A stretch of 8,171 bases of DNA, taken from NCBI GenBank assembly GCA_030670375.1, contig DAOVBT010000063.1, forward strand, positions 1 to 8,171, read 5' to 3'. Made by a program: the position numbers and the translations under genes. Positions 1 through 6,015 of this stretch are shown in pieces. The DNA is from Candidatus Aminicenantota bacterium. GTDB lineage: Bacteria; Acidobacteriota; Aminicenantia; Aminicenantales; Aminicenantaceae. The notes below the pieces were generated by a model. The model saw only the letters and a list, made by a program, of their open reading frames with translations, ran no database searches and was not told the origin of the DNA. Each line of letters starts with the position of its first letter. The first letter of the stretch is position 1.

Positions 1-1229
1 CCGACAGCCAGCTCGTAGTGGTTTTCATCCTTCATCATTTCCCGCACTTGGCCGTCCGTCCCTCTGAGAACCGGGCGTTCCACCCGCAGCCAATCATAAT
101 CGGTGTAATAGGCATTTTCGTGTTCGTAAATATTCACGATATGTTGGGCCCGGAAGTCCAGAGCATCGGGACACAGGGAGAACGTCCCGCCGAAAAAATC
201 CGGATGAAACACCTGGAGGGCAAAGGAGATCCAGCCTCCTGTCGATCCCCCGGAGAGGACTCGCGCATAGGGTTTACGGATGATCCGAAAATTTTCCTCG
301 AGATACGGAATCAGCTCCTGCATGATGGCATCGCCGTAAGGGCCGAGATTGGGAGAATTCATGGCGTGGGAATCATCATAAAAAGGACAGGGATGCTGGA
401 ACGTTACGGCCAGCATACGAGGACATTCATCCGAATTCCAGTACTCGAAAAATTCATACCCCCTGCCTCCCCTACGATCGTCCGAACCAGGCTTTTCCTC
501 TCGAAATCCATAGGGAGCCCGCAGGGAAAAATGCCCCTGGATATAGTTTACAGAATAATACTCGTCGGGATTTTCGTCATATCCTTTGGGCAACAGGATG
601 GTCGCGCCGATATACATCGGCTGTCCCCAAAAATCCGATAGCAATTTGCTCTGGAATTTAACCCGCTTAACCCATTTTGTATCCGGTTCGACCTCTACTG
701 GTGGAATGACATGATTGCACGTGATTTCGATGGTTTGTTTCTGGGAGGGATCAATGTGGATCTTTTGGACATCGCTGTACATGTTGCCAGGCGACCGCAG
801 CCAATTCTGCCCCTCCCATTGGTCATTGTGGAGCCACACCGTGTGGCCATCGGCTCGTTTGAACTGGGTGTAGACATTGATAAAACCCTGGACATAGTAT
901 TCTCCCGGGGGGATGTCGCGGATGCTTTGGAGGGGAAATCCGAACGAGTCCTCATCGATAATGCCCGCCTTGCCCGGGCTTAATGCAGAAACGTTCTGGC
1001 CCCAGAACGGAATGCCTCTGGCACGGCGAACCTGAAACCGGGGCTCCCGTCGATCACTCTGAGCCAGCATGACATACACCCGGCCAGTCAAGGGCCCTGC
1101 ATGAGCATCTTCTGAAAACCGAACAGCGAATTCGAGCTCTGAACCTCCCAAGTCTGTGTATCCGGTTTGGCAACAAGCCAAAAGGCCAATAAAGGCCAAA
1201 ACAAAAATATTGCTCAGATACTTTTTCAT
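1..1229 (-). CDS. Putative esterase lipoprotein (alpha/beta hydrolase), C-terminus cut by window edge
   Basis: The minus-strand frame is open from the ATG at 1229 to base 1 (409 codons) with no stop, so the 3' end lies outside the window. The N-terminus has a short basic stretch (MKKY), a hydrophobic core and a lipobox LLAC at residues 16-19, which predicts a lipoprotein anchored through Cys19. Residues about 29-170 look like a beta-rich N-terminal domain (for example PPGEYYVQGFINVY). Residues about 180-409 resemble the putative esterase family (PF00756, enterochelin-esterase-like). The nucleophile elbow GGSTGG lies at residues 327-332, with Ser329 the expected nucleophile. The catalytic His would be expected near the missing C-terminus. 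The start is well supported by a GGAGAGGAG ribosome-binding site five bases upstream. An exported ester hydrolase acting outside the cytoplasm is inferred; the substrate cannot be read from the sequence. The gene is divergent from the cupin gene and shows no link to the nuclease operon. Confidence 0.88.
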   Translation of the reverse strand, partial: MKKYLSNIFVLAFIGLLACCQTGYTDLGGSELEFAVRFSEDAHAGPLTGRVYVMLAQSDRREPRFQVRRARGIPFWGQNVSALSPGKAGIIDEDSFGFPLQSIRDIPPGEYYVQGFINVYTQFKRADGHTVWLHNDQWEGQNWLRSPGNMYSDVQKIHIDPSQKQTIEITCNHVIPPVEVEPDTKWVKRVKFQSKLLSDFWGQPMYIGATILLPKGYDENPDEYYSVNYIQGHFSLRAPYGFREEKPGSDDRRGGRGYEFFEYWNSDECPRMLAVTFQHPCPFYDDSHAMNSPNLGPYGDAIMQELIPYLEENFRIIRKPYARVLSGGSTGGWISFALQVFHPDFFGGTFSLCPDALDFRAQHIVNIYEHENAYYTDYDWLRVERPVLRGTDGQVREMMKDENHYELAV

Positions 1230-1234
1230 TTTCT

Positions 1235-1243
1235 CTCCTCTCC
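1235..1243 (-). promoter_or_regulatory. Ribosome-binding site of the esterase gene
   Basis: On the minus strand the bases read GGAGAGGAG, ending five bases before the ATG at 1229. It fixes the start of the lipoprotein and so its signal peptide. No convincing -35/-10 pair was found upstream of it. Confidence 0.75.
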
Positions 1244-1297
1244 ATTCAAAGGCTATATTCTCACCAATCCCGTCCCAAAAAGCAATCATTCATAATC

Positions 1298-1371
1298 CGG
1301 GGACAGGTACCGAATTATCTGATTGTTCATCTCTTAACAATTAGGATACAATAATTCGGTACTTGTCCCCG
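1298..1371. repeat. Inverted repeat with 21-nt arms (REP-like hairpin 1)
   Basis: The left arm (1298-1318) begins CGGGGACAGGTACC and ends GAATTAT. The right arm (1351-1371) is its reverse complement at 20 of 21 positions; the one difference makes the right-hand copy read GGGGACAAG. The loop is 32 nt. A second pair, TTAACAATT (1334-1342) and AATTGTTAA (1372-1380), could form a competing fold. The repeat lies between two divergently transcribed starts, so it cannot terminate either neighbour. It shares sequence with the repeat at 1784-1834. Hairpins of this kind resemble the repetitive extragenic palindromes mobilised by REP-associated tyrosine transposases. That assignment is inference, since no transposase is in the window. 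Confidence 0.8.
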
Positions 1372-1388
1372 AATTGTTAATTGTTATT

Positions 1389-1393
1389 AAGGA
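1389..1393 (+). promoter_or_regulatory. Ribosome-binding site deciding the cupin start
   Basis: AAGGA lies eight bases before the ATG at 1402. This favours that ATG over the in-frame TTG at 1381, which has no purine-rich site and falls at the edge of the hairpin. Confidence 0.65.
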
Positions 1394-1401
1394 AAAAATC
1401 G

Positions 1402-1761
1402 ATGGAAAAAGTTAATTTGAGTGAAAAATTCAATCTTTTCAAAGAACTATGGACTCCCAAAATCGTCGGCGAACTCAACGGGCAATATGTCAAACTGGCC
1501 AAAACCAAAGGAGAGTTTGTCTGGCACAAACATGACACAGAGGATGAGTTCTTTCTTGTCGTGAATGGAACTCTAACCATAAAATTGCGGGATAAAGATA
1601 TCCACCTCGATCCAGGAGAATTTCTAATCGTTCCCAAGGGTGTCGAGCACAAACCTGTCTCAGAAAATGAGGCCCATGTCTTGGTATTCGAGCCAAAAAG
1701 CACAAAACACACCGGAGATGTCGAGAGCGAAATAACCGTCAAAAAATTCGATTGGATTTAA
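1402..1761 (+). CDS. Small single-domain cupin protein
   Basis: The product is 119 residues and is essentially one double-stranded beta-helix. Cupin motif 1 is visible as HKHDTEDE followed by LVVNG (residues 42-56). Motif 2 is GEFLIVPKGVEH (residues 72-83). The expected metal ligands His42, His44, Glu49 and His83 are all present, so a divalent-metal site is likely. Length and motifs match the stand-alone cupins related to the mannose-6-phosphate-isomerase-like family (COG0662). These have diverse enzymatic or ligand-binding roles, and the substrate cannot be predicted. There is no signal peptide or membrane segment, so the protein is probably cytosolic. The gene stands alone, bracketed by two related inverted repeats (1298-1371 and 1784-1834). 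The next plus-strand gene starts 121 bases downstream, beyond the second repeat, so co-transcription with it is possible but unproven. Confidence 0.9.
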   Translation: MEKVNLSEKFNLFKELWTPKIVGELNGQYVKLAKTKGEFVWHKHDTEDEFFLVVNGTLTIKLRDKDIHLDPGEFLIVPKGVEHKPVSENEAHVLVFEPKSTKHTGDVESEITVKKFDWI

Positions 1762-1783
1762 TTCACTCCCATTAGTTCGGTGA

Positions 1784-1834
1784 CGGGATACCCGACCCCC
1801 TAATTCGTAAATAATTAAGGTATCAGGTATCCCG
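1784..1834. repeat. Inverted repeat with 22-nt arms (REP-like hairpin 2)
   Basis: The left arm (1784-1805) starts CGGGATACC. The right arm (1813-1834) ends GGTATCCCG. The outer nine base pairs are perfect and 18 of 22 positions pair overall, around a 7-nt loop. Upstream bases 1772-1783 (TTAGTTCGGTGA) also resemble the left edge of hairpin 1 (TAATCCGGGGA). No T-run follows on either strand, so it does not look like an intrinsic terminator. It is best read as a diverged relative of the repeat at 1298-1371. Confidence 0.72.
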
Positions 1835-1858
1835 GTACATAATTAAGAAAAAAAATGT

Positions 1859-1887
1859 TTGACATAAGTATTGTTTTTTAATATGGT
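1859..1887 (+). promoter_or_regulatory. Candidate promoter of the nuclease operon
   Basis: A perfect -35 hexamer, TTGACA, lies at 1859-1864. With a 17-bp spacer the -10 would be TATGGT (1882-1887). With a short 14-bp spacer it would be TAATAT (1879-1884). Either would start transcription close to 1891-1894, giving a nearly leaderless message starting at the ATG at 1895. This would explain the lack of a Shine-Dalgarno sequence. The hexamer match may be chance in this AT-rich stretch. Confidence 0.3.
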
Positions 1888-4240
1888 GAACAAAATGGTG
1901 AACATTCGGATTTCAGTCCGGACGCTTGTCGAACATCTCCTCAAGAGAGGCGACCTATCGATGAGTTTCGATATTGCCTCACGGGCATCATTGTTCGCCA
2001 GCAATCACGCCCATCAAAAAATCCAAAAATCCCGGCCAGAACCCTATGCCACAGAAGTGCCTGTCTTTTATCACATTGAAAACGAACGGATCGCTCTCGG
2101 CATCCAGGGGCGGATAGACGGCCTGTACGAACTGGCCGATTCCGTCGTGATAGAAGAAATAAAAACCACCCGAAAAGACTTCGACGAATTTATCGAACAA
2201 AACAACGACCTTCACTGGGCCCAGGTCAAAGTGTATGCGGCGATTTATGCGATCGATAACAACCTGCAAAAAATTCTAACCCAACTCACATACGGCCACA
2301 TTGAAACCGGGGAGGTCCGGACTTATTTTCAGGAATACAAAACGGATGAGCTTCGGATGTTCTTCATCCAACTCCTGGAGCAATATTTCCAGTGGGCCGA
2401 AAAGATCGAGGATTTGCACCAGGAGCGGGACCAATCGATAATCGCATCCGATTTTCCGTTTGCGTCCTTCCGCAACGGTCAACGTCAAATGGTCAAGGAT
2501 GTTGCCGCCATCATCGAACAGGAAGAACAGATCATCATCCAGGCTCCGACAGGCATCGGAAAAACCGTCGCGGTCCTTTTTCCTGCAATCAAAGCCATTG
2601 CCGAAGGGCACATCCAGAAGATTTTTTACCTGACATCCCGAACCACGGGCCGTCTGATAGCAGAAAAAACTCTGGAAGAGTTAAAAAGAAGCGGACTCCG
2701 TATAAAATTTTTGACCTTGACCGCCAAGGAAAAAATCTGTTTCAACCCGGATAAAAATTGCACTCCCGATGAATGTTCCTTCGCCAAGGGGTATTATGAT
2801 CGAATTATTGCAGCCCGGGAATCTTTGTTTGCCGAAAATGCCTTCACAGCCGATAAAATCACGGAGATCGCCCGTGCTCACAAGATCTGTCCCTTCGAAT
2901 TTTCCCTGGACATGGCTCTCTGGGTAAGCTGTATCGTCTGCGATCTGAACTATGTGTTCGATCCCAGGGTGTATCTCAAAAGGTTTTTCTTGGAAAACGC
3001 GATCGATTGTACATTCCTCGTAGACGAGGCCCATAACCTGGTCGACAGGTCACGAGAGATGTATTCGGCCAAGATCGAAAAGATGGATTTTTTAAAACTC
3101 CGGCACCTCCTTAAAAACAAAAAATCAGAGTTGTATCGAGCAGCCGGCGATATCAACCAAATAATGCTCGAGATGAAAAAAATGCTCGGTGAGGAGAATC
3201 GCGCGTGGCAGGAGGAACGCCCGGAAGAACTGATCCAACCCCTCAGGAACTTTATCATAAGCTTAGAGCGCTGGATATCTTCCCACCAAGGAGCGCCCCA
3301 AACCCAGGAAATGCTCGATCACTACTTTGCGGTCAACTGGTTTCTCAAAGTATCCGAGTTCTATGATAACAATTATGGGACCTGTCTTGAAAAGACTCCA
3401 CACCATCTCAGCGTGAAGCTGTACTGTACCGACCCATCCGACCGACTCCACGAAACTTTTGAACGGGCCAACTCATCCGTTCTCTTTTCGGCCACCATCA
3501 CACCCATGTCCTATTTTGCTCAGATCTTGGGTCTGCAAGATTCGGTGGAAAAACGGATTCTCCCCTCCCCATTTCCTCAAGAAAACCTGTGTATTCTTGT
3601 TTCGGATTCAGTCTCGACTCTGTACCGACACAGGTCACAAACAAAAGAAGCACTCGTTCAAACTATCGGATCTATGATCGAGGCCAAAAAGGGAAACTAC
3701 ATGGTCTATTTCCCATCATACGAATATTTAAAAATGGTTCATCCGCTGTACGAAGCCGCCTTTCCCCTCCACAAAATCCTGATACAGACTCATGAAATGA
3801 GAGAGGTGGAGAGAGTGAATTTCTTGAAAATTTTCTCCGAAGAGAACAGTCAAACCCTGGTTGGTTTTGTGGTGATGGGAGGTATTTTCGGGGAAGGCAT
3901 AGATCTTGTCGGTGACCGGCTGTCAGGGGCTGCCATCGTGGGAGTGGGGCTGCCTGGTATTTCAATGGAAAGGGAAATGATTCGCCAACACTTCGAAGAG
4001 AACCAAATGCCAGGATTCGACTATGCCTACCGCTATCCAGGATTGATCCGTGTGTTTCAGGCAGCAGGACGTGTCATTCGAACCGAGAACGATCGGGGGA
4101 CGGTTCTTCTGATCGATACGCGTTATTCCTATTCTCAATACAGAGACCTGATTCCCCGGGAGTGGCAGGTTCATCAAACTCAAAACCACAAACAAATCAG
4201 CCAGATATTGAGTGAATTCTGGGCAGAGCCAAATCTATGA
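1883..4240 (+). CDS. PD-(D/E)XK nuclease fused to XPD/DinG-type Fe-S DNA helicase
   Basis: The product is 785 residues from the ATG at 1883. Residues about 1-135 form a RecB/Cas4-type nuclease domain with His44, Asp79, the Glu92-Ile-Lys94 pair and the Q114-x3-Y118 motif, so all expected catalytic positions are present. From about residue 194 it is a superfamily 2 helicase. It has a Q-motif-like FRNGQ (196-200), Walker A APTGIGKT (221-228), DEAH (381-384), SAT (536-538), FGEGIDL (669-675) and motif VI QAAGRVIR (726-733). Cys286, Cys293, Cys298 and Cys336 lie between Walker A and DEAH and match the 4Fe-4S domain of XPD/DinG helicases, which unwind 5' to 3'. Coupled unwinding and cutting of DNA is therefore inferred. 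The start is uncertain: ATG at 1895 or TTG at 1871 are alternatives and none has a clear ribosome-binding site. The N-terminal ISVRTLVEHLL is needed for the nuclease fold, which argues against a much later start such as 1961. The stop overlaps the next gene's start by four bases. Confidence 0.93.
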   Translation: MVNKMVNIRISVRTLVEHLLKRGDLSMSFDIASRASLFASNHAHQKIQKSRPEPYATEVPVFYHIENERIALGIQGRIDGLYELADSVVIEEIKTTRKDFDEFIEQNNDLHWAQVKVYAAIYAIDNNLQKILTQLTYGHIETGEVRTYFQEYKTDELRMFFIQLLEQYFQWAEKIEDLHQERDQSIIASDFPFASFRNGQRQMVKDVAAIIEQEEQIIIQAPTGIGKTVAVLFPAIKAIAEGHIQKIFYLTSRTTGRLIAEKTLEELKRSGLRIKFLTLTAKEKICFNPDKNCTPDECSFAKGYYDRIIAARESLFAENAFTADKITEIARAHKICPFEFSLDMALWVSCIVCDLNYVFDPRVYLKRFFLENAIDCTFLVDEAHNLVDRSREMYSAKIEKMDFLKLRHLLKNKKSELYRAAGDINQIMLEMKKMLGEENRAWQEERPEELIQPLRNFIISLERWISSHQGAPQTQEMLDHYFAVNWFLKVSEFYDNNYGTCLEKTPHHLSVKLYCTDPSDRLHETFERANSSVLFSATITPMSYFAQILGLQDSVEKRILPSPFPQENLCILVSDSVSTLYRHRSQTKEALVQTIGSMIEAKKGNYMVYFPSYEYLKMVHPLYEAAFPLHKILIQTHEMREVERVNFLKIFSEENSQTLVGFVVMGGIFGEGIDLVGDRLSGAAIVGVGLPGISMEREMIRQHFEENQMPGFDYAYRYPGLIRVFQAAGRVIRTENDRGTVLLIDTRYSYSQYRDLIPREWQVHQTQNHKQISQILSEFWAEPNL

Positions 4241-6015
4241 ATAATTTAACCGAATTATCGGTGTTGGCCATCGATTGTCAAGCCACACACAGTAATCCCG
4301 CTATAGGTCATCTGGTCGAGATCGGCTGGGTAAAAACCCAGGCCACCCATCCATTCGACCATGAAATGACCACTGAAGACGCCAAGACACATTTGGTGAA
4401 ATTGGGGAAATGTGTCCAGTTACCCAAACAATTCTTGAAAATCACAGGCATTAAACCCGAGGAAATGAAGGAGGCCGTTTCAAAAAAGATCATCTGGCAA
4501 AAAATCTACCGAGCGGCAAAAAAAACGGCATCCGATAATCAGGGAATTTGTCCGGCTGTGATCCATTTCAGGCGGTATGAAGAACCCTATCTTAAACAGC
4601 TTCATCAGGAATTTGCGCCCAACGTTGAATTTCCCTTCACAATTGTCTGCACCCACAAGATAATCAGCAGACTTTATCCCGGACTCCCAAGGAAAAGTTT
4701 AAGGGCTGCAGCTGGATATTTCGGGCTCTCCCTTCCCACCTTTCGGCGCAGTCAGTATCATGTTGTGGCCACCGCGTTTATCTGGAATCATATCGTTAGG
4801 ATTCTCGAAGAGCAGGAAAAAATTGCCGCTTTTGCAGAGCTTCAGGATTGGCTCTGTATCCCATCTGCCACAACTCTTTCTGCACAATGTGCACGGGAAT
4901 ACCCGATGGAAAAGGCTATCCGGCACGATCTCCCCGATAAGCCAGGAATTTACAGGATGTACCGTTCCTCCGGGGATTTGCTTTACATCGGAAAGGCGAA
5001 ATCTCTCAAACACCGAGTCAACAGCTATTTTCACAAACGAGGACGCCATACCGAGCACATCCTGGAAATGCTTAGCCAGGCCCAAAACCTTTCGACGACT
5101 GTGACAGAAACTGCACTGGAAGCCGCTGTCCAGGAATCCGATGAGATAAAGCTCCTAAGCCCCCCATACAACAGGGCACTCCAACCGAATGAAAGACAAC
5201 TCCTTTTTTACTCCAAAAACCTCAGGAGCAAACTATTTGAGCCGAACATCCAGCATCCGATCGGACCATTCCCCTCCAATATCAAAATGGAGTCTCTCGC
5301 AAAACTCATCGATGTGCTGAACGGCAAAATCAGAAAATTCTCTCCTCGATTGATCGAAACCGTGTTGCTGACTCCGTCGGGATACGCCCCAGACAAGGAT
5401 TGCTTCAAACTCGGGTTGGAGGCTTTCAGAAAAAAGTATAGTAGCGATATCCGAGGTCCCATACATTTAGGCCATATGATGAAATGGGGCACGCAGTTCT
5501 GGAAAGAAAAGCTGGTTGAAAAGGAACAAGAACAACAAAAGGACTCAGGACAAGACAAGGAGGAAACTGAGGAAGTTCAAGAGGGTGAGCAACTCGAAAA
5601 AAGAGAGGAAGGCTGGACGCCCGAACGCGTTTTCAAGGCTTTGAAAAGAGTGATCCGGATGGATTCATTCCAGATGCGACGATCGCGATGGTTCTGCCGT
5701 CTGAGTGAATCCACCCTATCCTGGTCAAATGCAGCTCATTCAGACAAAGAGAAACATATCCTTATATTCGAGAGTGGAACCGCAAGCTTCAGAGGTCGCA
5801 ATCTTCGACTTGATCGAACAGATTTCCCGTCAGGACACAAAAAAACTCTCTGTGAGAGGCAGGCAAGCTTCGATATCGCGACATACGACCGGATGCGAAT
5901 TGTCACGACGGAAATACGGCGGATCATTCAAGAGGACCGTGACATCGAGCTGTGCTTTCATCCAGGGAACACTCTGAATAAAGAGCAGCTGGAAAAGATC
6001 CTAAAATGGGTATGA
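4237..6015 (+). CDS. DnaQ-like (degenerate) exonuclease domain fused to GIY-YIG nuclease
   Basis: The product is 592 residues. Residues 7-190 have the layout of a DEDDh 3'-5' exonuclease: AIDCQAT (11-17), IHFRRYEEPYL (109-119), then YHVVATAFIW (174-183). However, the usual D-x-E reads D13-x-Q15, the motif II Asp aligns with Glu115, and the Asp after His175 is Thr or Ala. Catalysis by this half is therefore doubtful. Residues 231-313 are a GIY-YIG domain like the UvrC N-terminus, with PGIY (236-239), LYIGKA (249-254), Arg260, Glu300 and the PPYN end (309-312), apparently intact. Residues about 425-458 are an acidic, Glu/Gln/Lys-rich linker. Residues 460-592 form an unrecognised C-terminal region. 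The exonuclease-plus-GIY-YIG order recalls the UvrC/Cho-like fusion of actinobacteria (for example Rv2191 of M. tuberculosis). UvrB-binding and helix-hairpin-helix parts of full UvrC are not seen. The start ATGA overlaps the helicase stop, implying translational coupling. Confidence 0.88.
   Translation: MNNLTELSVLAIDCQATHSNPAIGHLVEIGWVKTQATHPFDHEMTTEDAKTHLVKLGKCVQLPKQFLKITGIKPEEMKEAVSKKIIWQKIYRAAKKTASDNQGICPAVIHFRRYEEPYLKQLHQEFAPNVEFPFTIVCTHKIISRLYPGLPRKSLRAAAGYFGLSLPTFRRSQYHVVATAFIWNHIVRILEEQEKIAAFAELQDWLCIPSATTLSAQCAREYPMEKAIRHDLPDKPGIYRMYRSSGDLLYIGKAKSLKHRVNSYFHKRGRHTEHILEMLSQAQNLSTTVTETALEAAVQESDEIKLLSPPYNRALQPNERQLLFYSKNLRSKLFEPNIQHPIGPFPSNIKMESLAKLIDVLNGKIRKFSPRLIETVLLTPSGYAPDKDCFKLGLEAFRKKYSSDIRGPIHLGHMMKWGTQFWKEKLVEKEQEQQKDSGQDKEETEEVQEGEQLEKREEGWTPERVFKALKRVIRMDSFQMRRSRWFCRLSESTLSWSNAAHSDKEKHILIFESGTASFRGRNLRLDRTDFPSGHKKTLCERQASFDIATYDRMRIVTTEIRRIIQEDRDIELCFHPGNTLNKEQLEKILKWV

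Noticed and set aside
18..641. Open plus-strand frame of 207 codons
   Set aside because: It lies opposite the esterase gene, which has a start, ribosome-binding site, lipobox and catalytic motif over the same bases. The plus-strand translation shows no recognisable domain.
1298..1834. CRISPR array or cas-linked locus, prompted by the inverted repeats and the Cas4-like nuclease domain
   Set aside because: There are only two diverged palindromic elements, with a gene between them. No regular repeats or spacers are seen and there are no other cas genes. The Cas4-like domain is part of a helicase fusion.
1784..1855. Hairpin 2 as a rho-independent terminator for the cupin gene
   Set aside because: The bases after the stem are A-rich on the plus strand, with no T-run. 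The minus-strand exit also lacks T-runs.
1961..4240. Later helicase start at the ATG at 1961, which has a GAGAGG-like site upstream
   Set aside because: It would remove the conserved ISVRTLVEHLL segment that begins the nuclease domain in this family.
4237..6015. True UvrC excinuclease subunit
   Set aside because: Only the N-terminal GIY-YIG half is recognisable. The UvrB-binding and helix-hairpin-helix parts are not seen, and a DnaQ-like domain is fused at the front.
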